48,985 bases of DNA from UMGS1370 sp963557065 (GCA_963557065.1 CAUWCT010000047.1:1-48985); one strand, 5' to 3'; positions 1 through 8,362 are shown, counted from the stretch's first letter. Notes: generated by a model not told the origin, from the sequence alone. Numbers and translations: made by a program.

Positions 1-67
1 AGACACATCAAAATCTTTTTCAAAAGGTTCTTGACATATCACCAGAATGCTTGTCCCCGGCATTGAG

Positions 68-91
68 TGTCTGCCTGTTTCTGTCTGCCTG
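68..91. repeat. Short direct repeat downstream of the metal ATPase gene
   Basis: Two copies of TGTCTGCCTG (68-77 and 82-91) are separated by TTTC, so the unit repeats every 14 bases. The rest of 1-153 shows no gene and no convincing terminator hairpin. The function is unknown and the repeat may be incidental. Confidence 0.35.
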
Positions 92-153
92 TTATTGTAC
101 CCCCATTTTTCTCATTTGAAAAGAAGGCACAAAAAAGTAACTGTTTCTTTCAG

Positions 154-2046
154 CTACAGCTTTTTTACAAACAGGGCGCGAATGGCATTTAAAACTGCTA
201 ATACCATAACACCTACATCGGCAAAAATAGCCAGCCACATATTGGCGATTCCAAAAGCGCCTAACACCAGGCACACTGCCTTGATTCCCAAAGCAAAAAT
301 AATATTCTGGTATACGATTCCCAGACACTTTCTGGAAATCTTAATGGCCTTTGCGATCTTTAGGGGGTCGTCATCCATTAATACAATATCGGCTGCCTCT
401 ATGGCGGCATCCGATCCCAATGCGCCCATAGCAATTCCAATATCGGCTCTGGACAGAGCAGGCGCATCGTTAATGCCGTCTCCTACAAAGACCAGCTTTT
501 CCTTATTCCTCTTTGAGTTCTGCTGTTCTTTTAACAGTTCTTCCACCCGCTCTACTTTATCCGCTGGCAAAAGCTGGCTGTAAACTCTGTCAATGCCCAG
601 ATCACCGGCCACCTGTTCGGCCACCCGCTTAGAATCTCCGGTCAGCATCACCGTCTCTTTGACTCCTGCTGCCTTCAATGCCTGAATAACCTGTTTTGCA
701 TTGGGCTTAATGATATCCGAAATCACAATATGGCCTGCATACTTTCCGTCAATGGCCATGTGAACAATCGTTCCAACACAATGGCATTCGATATAGGGGA
801 CATTCAGCCTGTCCATCAGCTTGTCATTACCTGCTGCTACCTGATGGCCGTCTACTACCGCCATAACGCCGCTTCCGCTGATCTCTTCAATATCTCTTAC
901 GCGGGAACAGTCCAGTTCCTGTCCATATTCCCTCTGTATGCTTTTGCTGATTGGATGGGAAGAAGCGCTTTCGGCCAGAGCCGCAAATTCCAAAATTTTC
1001 TGGTTCTCCAGTTCATTGTGATGAATGCCGTTTACCACAAAAACTCCCTGTGTCAGGGTCCCTGTCTTGTCAAATACAACGGTCCTGGTCTTTGATAAAG
1101 TCTCCAGATAGTTGGAACCTTTTACCAAAATCCCCTCTCTGCTGGCTCCTCCAATTCCTGCAAAAAAGCTGAGGGGAATGCTGATTACCAATGCACATGG
1201 ACAGCTGATAACCAAAAATGTCAGCGCCCGGTACAGCCATTTGCTCCACTGGGGATCGGCGCCAAAAAGAAGCTGTGCCAATGGAGGAAGCAGGGTAAGG
1301 GCAAGGGCGAGGGAACAGATTGCAGGAGTATAATACCTGGCAAATCTTGAGATAAACTCCTCTGATTTAGACTTTCTGGAACTGGAATTTTCTACTAATT
1401 CCAAAATCTTGGATACAGTAGATTCTTCAAATTCCCTGGTTGTCTGAATCTTTAACACTCTGGTCATATTCACACAGCCGCTGATCACTTCATCACCGGT
1501 CTTTACCTCTTTTGGGAGACTTTCTCCGGTCAGAGCGCTGGTATTTAAACTGGAATTTCCCTCTGTAATAATCCCATCAATGGGAACTCTTTCTCCAGGA
1601 TGAACTACAATCACAGTTCCCACTGCCACGTCATCCGGATCTACTTTTTTCAGTTTTCCATCCTCTTCTATATTGGCGTAGTCCGGCCGGATATCCATAA
1701 GAGCACTGATATTTTTCCTGCTCTTTCCCACTGCATAACTCTGAAATAATTCTCCAATCTGATATAACAGCATAACGGAAATGGCTTCTGCATAGTCCCC
1801 TGTGTCTAAAAGCCCAATGGCCATAGCGCCGATAGTCGCCACTGCCATTAAAAAGTTTTCATCAAATACCTGGCGGTTTAAAATGCCCCGGAACGCTTTT
1901 CTCAAAATGTCATATCCAATGATTCCATAGGGAATCAGATACAGCAGAAACTTTCCATATCCTTCTGCCGGGACAAACTCCAACCCTACCATCAAAACCG
2001 CTGTCACGAGAATCCGGACCAGCATCTTTTTCTGCTTTTTCGTCAT
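154..2046 (-). CDS. Heavy-metal P1B-type ATPase (Zn/Cd/Pb exporter type)
   Basis: This is a membrane pump predicted to export Zn2+, Cd2+ or Pb2+ at the cost of ATP. The 630 residues show the actuator loop TGES (173-176), the intramembrane CPC (282-284), the phosphorylated Asp of DKTGT (D326), the P1B-specific His-Pro (364-365) and GDGINDAPAL in the P domain. The last membrane helices carry a Lys (IKAVCLV) and an Asp-x-Gly (ADVGVM), as is usual in the P1B-2 Zn/Cd/Pb group. There is no N-terminal HMA metal-binding domain and no Cys- or His-rich tail; the protein starts close to its first membrane helix. The ATG has AGGAGG five bases upstream. It is divergent from an HxlR regulator, and an ArsR/SmtB-like operator lies in its leader, so metal-induced derepression is inferred. 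The class is sure; the exact ion is not. Confidence 0.93.
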   Translation of the reverse strand: MTKKQKKMLVRILVTAVLMVGLEFVPAEGYGKFLLYLIPYGIIGYDILRKAFRGILNRQVFDENFLMAVATIGAMAIGLLDTGDYAEAISVMLLYQIGELFQSYAVGKSRKNISALMDIRPDYANIEEDGKLKKVDPDDVAVGTVIVVHPGERVPIDGIITEGNSSLNTSALTGESLPKEVKTGDEVISGCVNMTRVLKIQTTREFEESTVSKILELVENSSSRKSKSEEFISRFARYYTPAICSLALALTLLPPLAQLLFGADPQWSKWLYRALTFLVISCPCALVISIPLSFFAGIGGASREGILVKGSNYLETLSKTRTVVFDKTGTLTQGVFVVNGIHHNELENQKILEFAALAESASSHPISKSIQREYGQELDCSRVRDIEEISGSGVMAVVDGHQVAAGNDKLMDRLNVPYIECHCVGTIVHMAIDGKYAGHIVISDIIKPNAKQVIQALKAAGVKETVMLTGDSKRVAEQVAGDLGIDRVYSQLLPADKVERVEELLKEQQNSKRNKEKLVFVGDGINDAPALSRADIGIAMGALGSDAAIEAADIVLMDDDPLKIAKAIKISRKCLGIVYQNIIFALGIKAVCLVLGAFGIANMWLAIFADVGVMVLAVLNAIRALFVKKL

Positions 2047-2065
2047 ATTGTCCTCCTTATTTTAT

Positions 2066-2087
2066 CATATGAACATTTATTCATATG
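2066..2087. promoter_or_regulatory. ArsR/SmtB-type operator in the metal ATPase leader
   Basis: CATATGAA and TTCATATG form perfect 8-base arms around CATTTA. This fits the ATATGAA-n6-TTCATAT pattern known for metal-sensing ArsR/SmtB/CzrA repressors. It lies between the predicted promoter and the ribosome-binding site of the ATPase gene, where a bound repressor would block transcription. No ArsR-family gene is present in the window. Confidence 0.65.
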
Positions 2088-2102
2088 TATCTTATCGTCA
2101 TT

Positions 2103-2130
2103 ATTATACTGCTGCACAAAAAAAAGTCAA
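2103..2130 (-). promoter_or_regulatory. Sigma-A-type promoter of the metal ATPase gene
   Basis: On the minus strand TTGACT (2130-2125) is followed after 16 bases by a perfect TATAAT (2108-2103). The predicted start of transcription is near 2096, so the ArsR-like operator would sit about ten bases into the transcript. Confidence 0.6.
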
Positions 2131-2170
2131 GCAAAACTTCCCGTTTTCCTTGCTTTCCGCCACTGTTCGT

Positions 2171-2216
2171 ATTATTATATATAATAATTCTTCACTGGTG
2201 CATTGTCCTTTGCACC
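2171..2216. promoter_or_regulatory. Palindromes upstream of the HxlR gene
   Basis: A perfect 18-base AT palindrome (2171-2188), which contains TATAAT, is followed by GGTGCA/TGCACC arms (2197-2202 and 2211-2216). Both lie just before the HxlR ribosome-binding site. They could be the -10 region and an autoregulatory operator; no good -35 was seen. The role is inferred from position only. Confidence 0.35.
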
Positions 2217-2236
2217 ATCTTATGCAGGAGGTTTTT

Positions 2237-2587
2237 ATGCTGACAAGAGACGAACTGCCCCCCTGTCCGGTAGCCACTACTGTACAGTTAATCGGCAATA
2301 AATGGAGACTTTTGATTCTCCGCAACCTGATGGAACGCCCCTACCGTTTTAATGAATTACTGAGAAGTCTTCCTGGATTAAGCCAGAAAGTCCTGACGGA
2401 TAACCTTCGTTTTATGGAGTACAGCGGTCTGATTGTCCGTACCGTTTATCCGGAGGTCCCGCCCAGAGTCGAGTATTCTCTCAGCGAACTGGGCGAGACC
2501 ATGCGGCCGATTATTGCCGCATTAGGAGAATGGGGTTCCAATTATCAACGTCTGGTAAGCGAGACTTCTCTTCCTACTTCCCCATAA
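2237..2587 (+). CDS. HxlR-family transcriptional regulator
   Basis: This is a small winged-helix DNA-binding protein of 116 residues, the usual HxlR size. The conserved core is visible: KWRLLILRNLM, RFNELLRSLPGLSQKVL (recognition helix), and a wing with PRVEYSLSELG. The first in-frame ATG well placed behind a ribosome-binding site (GCAGGAGG, 2224-2231) is at 2237; an upstream in-frame ATG at 2048 would add 63 residues unlike any HxlR protein and run through the promoter region. It is divergent from the metal ATPase gene and may regulate itself or that gene, but HxlR proteins are not classical metal sensors. Its 3' end overlaps the convergent anti-sigma gene by 14 bases. The effector is unknown. 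Confidence 0.88.
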   Translation: MLTRDELPPCPVATTVQLIGNKWRLLILRNLMERPYRFNELLRSLPGLSQKVLTDNLRFMEYSGLIVRTVYPEVPPRVEYSLSELGETMRPIIAALGEWGSNYQRLVSETSLPTSP

Positions 2588-3407
2588 TTTCTGATGCCAT
2601 TTCTACCATCTGCTCTTCTGACAGGGCGGATTCAAAAGACATTAAAAGATAACTGATGCCGTCCGCCTGCCACTGGACGCTGGAATAGCTGGTTTTTTCT
2701 ACAGTATCAGTTCCATAAGAAACCTGCAGAGTACCTGCCTCACTTGCCGCCTTTTCTTCTTCTGTCAGTTCATAGGAAGGGGGGACAAACAGGCAGTCCT
2801 GCTTCGTGTAATAATAGGAAATGCCCTCTTTTTCATGGAGCGTTCCTGTCATTTCTTCGTCTGGCCTGCTTACATATTCATTTAGTGTTACATCCGGCAT
2901 TCCATCTTTTTTGTACGTAAGGGAAACTTCTGTCGGAAGCTTTGTCTCATTCTCCTCTTCATCCATTCCGGCTACATGGACCGGATACCCCTTTTCAAAG
3001 GCGTACCCATTGGCAAACTGCTCTGGAGCCTGAATTACAAATGGAATCTGATAGTCTGCCGCAACCTGTTCCAGTTCTTCATAGGAAGAAAATTCCTCTA
3101 GTGCTGTACTGCTTGATATAAATCCTTTAAAATGTCCGGCTGCCATGACCATTGCGCTTCCCAAAATGCACATAGTTCCTGCCACCACTGCTATTTTTTT
3201 AAACTTCCATCCCAAATGCTTCATGTTCCTTTTCTCCTTAATCTGTGCTGTTACCCGGTTTCTTAAAGCCTGTTCCCGCCCTAAATCTTCCTTGCTTTCA
3301 TAATCAAAAGGTCTTATCTGCGCACTTAGGGCATCCCTTATCCGACCGTCCATGTCCTGTTCCCACATATTTCTTTCTCTTTCCTCAACCGGCCATTTGC
3401 CATTCAC
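2574..3407 (-). CDS. Membrane-anchored anti-sigma-type protein (DUF4367-like)
   Basis: This is probably the partner that holds the ECF sigma factor encoded just upstream. A cytoplasmic N-terminus (about 65 residues) is followed by one hydrophobic segment (KIAVVAGTMCILGSAMVMAAG) and a roughly 190-residue outer domain. That domain ends in a motif like DUF4367 proteins, with ISYLLMSFESALSEEQM close to the C-terminus. The chosen start is a GTG at 3407 whose GTGA overlaps the TGA stop of the sigma gene, with GGAGGG just upstream. This gives 277 residues and explains the pair as translationally coupled. A longer reading to 3503 would overlap the sigma gene by about 100 bases. The anti-sigma role is inferred from architecture and neighbour. 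Confidence 0.75.
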   Translation of the reverse strand: MNGKWPVEERERNMWEQDMDGRIRDALSAQIRPFDYESKEDLGREQALRNRVTAQIKEKRNMKHLGWKFKKIAVVAGTMCILGSAMVMAAGHFKGFISSSTALEEFSSYEELEQVAADYQIPFVIQAPEQFANGYAFEKGYPVHVAGMDEEENETKLPTEVSLTYKKDGMPDVTLNEYVSRPDEEMTGTLHEKEGISYYYTKQDCLFVPPSYELTEEEKAASEAGTLQVSYGTDTVEKTSYSSVQWQADGISYLLMSFESALSEEQMVEMASEIMGK

Positions 3408-3970
3408 AGCAGTACCCTCCCTTCTAATCCTGAACTGTAAAGTTCTTCTTTTAGCCGTTTTCTTGCCCCATAAAGCCTGGATTTTACTGTTCCCTCCAGA
3501 CAACCGGATAATTTTGCAATCTCCTTGACACTCATGTCTTCAAAATAATACAAAATTACCATGGTTCTCTGTTTTACAGGCAGTCTTAAAACCGCCTGAT
3601 ACAGTTCTTCGGATTCTTCTTTGCGCTCCACTATCTTCAGAACAGAGTCAGCAGACTCCCTGGCATTTGGCTCCCACTCTTCCATGGTATCTCCGGCCGG
3701 ACGTTCCCGGTTCTTTTTCTTTAAATAACGCCAGGCAATTCTGGTCATCATCCGGATCAGCCAGGTTTTAAAATACTCCGGCTCTTTTATGGTATTTCTC
3801 TTTAAATAGGCCTGAACAAACGTTTCCTGGACAATGTCTTCACTGTCCGCATAATTTCCGGAAATCAGGTATGCCAGTTTCAACAGATCCCTCTGGTTTC
3901 TTCGCATCAGTTCTTCCAGGGCTTCTAAATCTTCTTTCTGCATGCGCAAAACCAGTTCGATGTCTTCCAT
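3404..3970 (-). CDS. ECF-type RNA polymerase sigma factor
   Basis: This is a group 4 sigma-70 factor of 188 residues. Region 2 contains DSEDIVQETFVQAYL. Region 4 contains LPVKQRTMVILYYFEDMS followed by a helix-turn-helix VKEIAKLSGCLEGTVKSRL. The start at 3970 has GGAGG eight bases upstream; an ATG two codons earlier (3976) is only two bases from that GGAGG and is less likely. The gene overlaps its downstream anti-sigma partner by four bases. A TGAACC (4035-4030) and GTCT (4014-4011) pair 15 bases apart lies upstream and loosely resembles an ECF-type promoter, so autoregulation is possible but unproven. The signal and target genes are not evident. Confidence 0.92.
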   Translation of the reverse strand: MEDIELVLRMQKEDLEALEELMRRNQRDLLKLAYLISGNYADSEDIVQETFVQAYLKRNTIKEPEYFKTWLIRMMTRIAWRYLKKKNRERPAGDTMEEWEPNARESADSVLKIVERKEESEELYQAVLRLPVKQRTMVILYYFEDMSVKEIAKLSGCLEGTVKSRLYGARKRLKEELYSSGLEGRVLL

Positions 3971-4022
3971 CCCCATTTCCTCCTTCCTGTTTGGTGCACC
4001 TATCCTATAGAGACATACTTTT

Positions 4023-4931
4023 CTAAAATGGTTCAATATTTTTTTCAGATATTTTCTTTCGGATTGTCGGAATCTTAGACATGGTATACTCATAGCCTGT
4101 CTCCATAGCCTCTTCCATAGCCGAAAATTCCAAAAGACCCACGTTTCCTTTCAGTCTGGGCCGCAGTATCAGCACATCTTTCTGGGCATGGCACCGCTCC
4201 AGGCTTTCGCCCCGGATGGAAAATGAGCGGAATACCACATCTAAAACAGAACTTTTGTCTGTCATTTCCAATTCTCCCCCCACATCGACGCCTATTATCA
4301 CGTCCACTCCTGCCGCTGCCAGCAAATCAACTGGAAGATTGTAGGTAACTCCACCGTCTGTCAGCATTCTGCCATCCAGACTTCTCGGCCGAAATACTGC
4401 CGGGAAACTGCTGCTGGCCATCATGGCAGCGCACAAAAGTCCTGTTTTTCCCCAGATAATTTCTTCCCCGGCTACTTTATTCCCTGTTTTCCATCTGCCG
4501 GACACCCTGTCCAAATTCGTATACACCACTGTTCTTCCAGAATATAAATCCACTGCCGGAATCAGAATTCCTCTGACTGCCTCTTCAATTTTAGTCCCTT
4601 TTGTAATCCGGCACAAGTGGGCAGACAGTTTCTCTCCTTTCAGAAATCCCTTTAAACTGACAGACTCTCCCTTTATAAGCTGAGGAATCAGACGAATCAT
4701 TCCCATATAATCCGGATCTAAATAACGCCTGCCGTTTTTGCATAAATAGCGTACTTCCTCGGTTAGAGAAGAGATGCCCATGCCTGCCGCAAAACATCCG
4801 GCCACAATACTCCCGGAACTGGTTCCTGCTACTGCATCCGGCAGGAGTCCCTTCTCCTCCAGCGCCTTTAATACTCCTGCATGGACTGCTCCTTTTGCTC
4901 CCCCTCCAGACAGTGCCAATCCGTAGTTCAT
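4023..4931 (-). CDS. Patatin-like phospholipase / acyl hydrolase
   Basis: A cytoplasmic or membrane-associated serine acyl hydrolase of the patatin family, 302 residues. The oxyanion loop GGGAKG is at residues 9-14, the nucleophile elbow GTSSG at about 36-40, and the catalytic Asp sits in LTDGGVTYNLP. This is a complete Ser-Asp dyad. The ATG at 4931 follows GGAGGAGGGC. It lies upstream of the ECF sigma gene with a 52-base gap, and divergent from an MFS exporter. Substrate unknown: phospholipid, glycerolipid or another ester. Confidence 0.88.
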   Translation of the reverse strand: MNYGLALSGGGAKGAVHAGVLKALEEKGLLPDAVAGTSSGSIVAGCFAAGMGISSLTEEVRYLCKNGRRYLDPDYMGMIRLIPQLIKGESVSLKGFLKGEKLSAHLCRITKGTKIEEAVRGILIPAVDLYSGRTVVYTNLDRVSGRWKTGNKVAGEEIIWGKTGLLCAAMMASSSFPAVFRPRSLDGRMLTDGGVTYNLPVDLLAAAGVDVIIGVDVGGELEMTDKSSVLDVVFRSFSIRGESLERCHAQKDVLILRPRLKGNVGLLEFSAMEEAMETGYEYTMSKIPTIRKKISEKNIEPF

Positions 4932-4999
4932 ATGCCCTCCTCCATGGCTTTTGATTAATCTATTCCCCTCCTGCGGTTTCTATGAACCCTAAAAAGAGA

Positions 5000-5027
5000 T
5001 TGACATATGTACGAAATCGGATATAAT
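5000..5027 (+). promoter_or_regulatory. Promoter of the MFS exporter gene
   Basis: A perfect TTGACA (5000-5005) and a perfect TATAAT (5022-5027) are 16 bases apart, 30 bases before the MFS start codon. The short leader leaves little room for attenuation. Confidence 0.8.
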
Positions 5028-5056
5028 ACAACACAAAAACATGAGGATACTTTAAA

Positions 5057-6274
5057 ATGAAAAAAACAGAAACATGGAAATCGCAATTTATCATCGTCGC
5101 TCTGGGGCAGGCCGTCTCACTGCTGGGCAGCTATGGGGTTCAGTTTGCACTAATCTGGTGGCTTGCCGAGCAGACTTCTTCCCCTTTCATACTGGGAATG
5201 TCCGGGCTTGTCGCCTATCTTCCCATCACGCTGTTAAGCCCCTTGGCAGGCGTTGTTGCAGACCGTTATAACCGAAAGTTTATCTCCATTTTTTCAGATC
5301 TGACTATGGGGACAGCCGCATTGATTTATGCGATACTGCTGTTCTTTTTTGACCTGCCTGTATGGAGTGTACTGGTGATGTTAGGTCTTCGGGGAATCGG
5401 CAGCACCTTTCAGCAGCCGGCCATACAGTCCATTATCCCCCAGCTGGTTCCAAAGGATCAGTTAGTAAAAACAAATGGGTGGATGCAGCTTTTAAATTCC
5501 GGTTCCTTCATCCTTGGACCTGTAATCGGTGCGGTTCTATATGCCGCTTTCCCAATGTCTGTTGTTTTAATGAGCGATGTAGCAGGGGCTATTTTGGCAA
5601 GTATTGCCTTAGCAGTTGTAAAAATCCCGAAACTTGAAAAAACAGAAAAAAAGAAGCAGCATTTTGCTGCCGAAATCAGAGATGGGTTCCAGATATTCAA
5701 AGAAGACAAAAAACTATTTTATATTGTTTTGGCAGAAGCGCTCTGCATGTTTTTTTATGCACCCCTTTCTTCCTTTTATCCATTGATGACCAGCGATTAT
5801 TTCCATCTGTCAGCCATGTACGGCAGCGCAGTGGAGTTATCCTTTGCAATCGGCATGATGGTATCCTCCCTCCTGTTTTCCAGTGTTTTGAAAGTGGAAC
5901 ACAAAATCAGGATTTCCTATATCGGCCTGTTTGGAATGGGAGCTGCGTCACTCATCTGCGGTATCATCCCGTCGTCTTATACCGGCTGGTTTTTCTTTGC
6001 TGCCGCCTGTGCCTGCCTGGGCGCTTCAGGGAATGTCCACATGATCCCCCTCACTGCCTATATACAGGAACAGGTCGAGCCCCAAAAGATGGGGCGGGCA
6101 TTTTCCATGCTTACGTTGATTTCTTCTGTCACAATGCCCGTTGGATTGCTTTTTTCCAGTCCCCTGGCAGAAAGAGCAGGCGTAAACGTCTGGTTTTTTA
6201 TCTCCGGACTCTGTATGATTCTGCTCACTGCCTTTGTTGTCATTTTTCGGTATGGGGTAAAGAAGGGGAGATAA
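5057..6274 (+). CDS. MFS exporter, Mef/EntS-like
   Basis: A 405-residue major facilitator with about 12 membrane helices. The N-terminus (GQAVSLLGSYGVQFALIWW) and the loop 2-3 motif A (GVVADRYNRK, residues 65-74) match the macrolide-efflux Mef and siderophore-exporter EntS group. A proton-driven drug or metabolite exporter is predicted. GAGGAT lies upstream of the ATG, behind a strong promoter. The last 35 bases overlap the convergent Crp/Fnr gene. No neighbouring ABC-F (Msr/Mel) gene is present, so calling it a macrolide-resistance gene would be unsafe. Confidence 0.85.
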   Translation: MKKTETWKSQFIIVALGQAVSLLGSYGVQFALIWWLAEQTSSPFILGMSGLVAYLPITLLSPLAGVVADRYNRKFISIFSDLTMGTAALIYAILLFFFDLPVWSVLVMLGLRGIGSTFQQPAIQSIIPQLVPKDQLVKTNGWMQLLNSGSFILGPVIGAVLYAAFPMSVVLMSDVAGAILASIALAVVKIPKLEKTEKKKQHFAAEIRDGFQIFKEDKKLFYIVLAEALCMFFYAPLSSFYPLMTSDYFHLSAMYGSAVELSFAIGMMVSSLLFSSVLKVEHKIRISYIGLFGMGAASLICGIIPSSYTGWFFFAAACACLGASGNVHMIPLTAYIQEQVEPQKMGRAFSMLTLISSVTMPVGLLFSSPLAERAGVNVWFFISGLCMILLTAFVVIFRYGVKKGR

Positions 6275-6938
6275 CCGACGTTTTCAGCACAAACCGATTC
6301 CTCTTTGCTTCCAGCCACCCTTCTTTTTGAAGTTTCCCCAGTTCACTGGACATGGCACTTCGATCCACTGACAAATAGTCTGCCAGTTCCTGACGGCTAA
6401 GTGGAATTTCAAAAGAGGGACTGCCGTTTTTTACCCCTTCCTCTGACAAATAAGACAATAGCTTTTCTCTTGTGGTCTTTTTTGCCATGTGACGGATATT
6501 TCGTTCCATGTGAATATTCTGATCTGCCAGAATCCGAAGCATGTTCTGCAGCAGGCGGTTATGGAAACCGCAGGCCAGGCTGCACACATTGATCATCCGT
6601 TTGTACTCCATAAATACCACTTCGCAGTCTTCCAAAGCCACCAGACCCACCGGAAGGATGGTGGCCTGAGCGCAGGCAAACTCCGGTCCGAACAGACTGC
6701 CTGGTTCCAAAATTTCAAACCGCTCTTCTCCTCCCCAGAAATCCTGCCGGATTACCTGTCCTCTACCTGTTAAAATCATGGCAAAGTCTGTAGCTGCCTG
6801 CCCCATCCGGCAAATTAGTTCTCCAGTCTGAAACTGCTGCCGATCTGCCGCCAGACACTGCAGCATGGTCGGGATCTCTTCCTCCCTAATCCCGTAAAAC
6901 AAAGGAGACCGCTTTAATACATAAATAAAATCGTCCAT
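6240..6938 (-). CDS. Crp/Fnr-family transcriptional regulator
   Basis: The protein has 232 residues: an N-terminal cyclic-nucleotide-binding-like beta barrel (about 15-120), a long dimer helix, and a C-terminal winged helix with SRQELADYLSVDRSAMSSELGK as helix-turn-helix. There is no N-terminal Cys cluster like that of FNR, so an iron-sulfur sensor is not supported; the ligand is unknown. The ATG at 6938 was chosen. A TTG at 6977 is in frame but lies inside the stop region of argH and would give an unusual Gln-rich extension. The ribosome-binding site at 6938 is weak (GGAAATC). A 24-base near-palindrome (6957-6980) just upstream may be its own operator. Confidence 0.85.
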   Translation of the reverse strand: MDDFIYVLKRSPLFYGIREEEIPTMLQCLAADRQQFQTGELICRMGQAATDFAMILTGRGQVIRQDFWGGEERFEILEPGSLFGPEFACAQATILPVGLVALEDCEVVFMEYKRMINVCSLACGFHNRLLQNMLRILADQNIHMERNIRHMAKKTTREKLLSYLSEEGVKNGSPSFEIPLSRQELADYLSVDRSAMSSELGKLQKEGWLEAKRNRFVLKTSVISPSLPHTEK

Positions 6939-6956
6939 TTCGTTTGATTTCCATTT

Positions 6957-6980
6957 TAATTGTTGTAATTGCAACAATTA
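6957..6980. promoter_or_regulatory. Near-perfect palindrome between argH and the Crp/Fnr gene
   Basis: The arms TAATTGTTG (6957-6965) and CAACAATTA (6972-6980) are exact reverse complements around TAATTG. The argH stop codon lies inside it and the Crp/Fnr start is 19 bases downstream. Crp/Fnr dimers bind palindromes of about this size, so an autoregulatory site is plausible. There is no T-run, so it is not an obvious terminator. Confidence 0.45.
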
Positions 6981-8354
6981 ATCTTGACTTAACTGCTCTT
7001 TATACAGCCGGATTACCTGTTCCATAGCCTTGCGTCCCGGCGCTCCAATGGTTACTCTTTTTTCTACACAGTTTTTCATGCTGATTGCCTCATAAATATC
7101 TTCCTCAAATACCGGGCTGATTGCCTTGTATTCTTCCATGGTCATCTCATCCAACGAGATTTTTTTGTCAATACAGAACAGCACCAGCTGGCCTACGATT
7201 CCATGAGCATCCCGGAAAGGAACTCCCTTTCCCACCAGATAATCGGCAGCATCTGTAGCATTGGTAAATCCGTTTTTCGCACTGGCTTCCATCACATCTT
7301 TGCGAAATGTCATGGTGGAAATCATACCTGTAAACAAAGCCAGACATCCTTTTACCGTATCCATTGCATCAAACGCCAGTTCTTTATCTTCCTGCATATC
7401 CTTATTGTAAGCTAAGGGAATCCCCTTCATGGTAGTTAAAAGTGACACCAGCGCTCCATATACACGTCCGGTCTTTCCCCGAATCAGTTCTGCAATATCC
7501 GGATTTTTCTTCTGAGGCATAATGCTGCTTCCGGTGCTGTAGGAATCATCAATCTCCACAAACTGGTATTCATTGGTATTCCAGATAATAATCTCTTCGC
7601 AGAACCGGCTTAAGTGCATGGAAATCACAGACAGGGCGGACAGCAGTTCAATCAGATAGTCCCTGTCTGCCACTGAATCCATGGAGTTTAAAGTAGGTCC
7701 GTAAAACCCCAACAGTTCTGCCGTATATTCCCGGTCCAGAGGATATGTGGTTCCTGCCAGAGCACCTGATCCCAGTGGGCAGTAGTTCATTCTCTCATAG
7801 ATGTCGGAAAGTCTCCCCCGATCTCTGGTAAACATTTCAAAATAAGCACCCATATGATGAGCCAGGGTAATGGGCTGGGCCTTCTGTAAATGGGTAAAAC
7901 CAGGCATAAACGTATCCAGATTTTCCTCCATAATCACCAGAAGTTCCTGCAGCAGTTCTTTTAAAAGGCTGTCTATTTCTTTAATCTCATCCCTGGTATA
8001 CAGTTTCATGTCCAAAGCCACCTGGTCATTGCGGCTTCTGCCGGTATGAAGACGTTTCCCCGCCTCGCCGATTCTCTTCGTCAGCGTTTCCTCCACAAAA
8101 GAGTGGATATCTTCCGCTCCCGGCTCAATCTCCAGTCTGCCGCTTTCCAAGTCCTCCAAAATACCGGAAAGACCATCTGTAATCTGCTTTTTATCCTCCT
8201 GGGAAATAATTCCCTGCTTCGCCAGCATGGCCACATGAGCCATGCTGCCCTCAATGTCCTGACGGTAAAATTTCTGATCAAAGGACAGGGATTCATTAAA
8301 ATTGTGTACCAACTGGTTGGTCTCCTTGGTAAAACGTCCGCCCCATAATTTCAT
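6978..8354 (-). CDS. argH: Argininosuccinate lyase
   Basis: Splits argininosuccinate into arginine and fumarate, the last step of arginine synthesis; soluble homotetramer. The sequence begins MKLWGGRF as in nearly all ArgH proteins, has HTGRSRNDQVALD, and carries the fumarase/aspartase signature GSSIMPQKKNPD around residue 280. The start at 8354 gives 458 residues, the family length. An in-frame GTG at 8366 that overlaps the upstream stop would add four residues and is closer to the AGGAG. argG is not in the window. The gene is downstream of the YfhO and GtrA genes, an uncommon neighbourhood, and nothing in the leader suggests an arginine attenuator. Confidence 0.97.
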   Translation of the reverse strand: MKLWGGRFTKETNQLVHNFNESLSFDQKFYRQDIEGSMAHVAMLAKQGIISQEDKKQITDGLSGILEDLESGRLEIEPGAEDIHSFVEETLTKRIGEAGKRLHTGRSRNDQVALDMKLYTRDEIKEIDSLLKELLQELLVIMEENLDTFMPGFTHLQKAQPITLAHHMGAYFEMFTRDRGRLSDIYERMNYCPLGSGALAGTTYPLDREYTAELLGFYGPTLNSMDSVADRDYLIELLSALSVISMHLSRFCEEIIIWNTNEYQFVEIDDSYSTGSSIMPQKKNPDIAELIRGKTGRVYGALVSLLTTMKGIPLAYNKDMQEDKELAFDAMDTVKGCLALFTGMISTMTFRKDVMEASAKNGFTNATDAADYLVGKGVPFRDAHGIVGQLVLFCIDKKISLDEMTMEEYKAISPVFEEDIYEAISMKNCVEKRVTIGAPGRKAMEQVIRLYKEQLSQD

Positions 8355-8362
8355 AATAGCTG

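Noticed and set aside
2048..2236. N-terminal extension of the HxlR gene to 2048
   Set aside because: It would cross the divergent promoter and operator region, has no ribosome-binding site, and encodes a sequence unlike HxlR proteins; the ATG at 2237 has AGGAGG.
5057..6274. Macrolide-resistance gene mef
   Set aside because: Only family-level similarity is visible and no msr/mel partner or mobile context is present.
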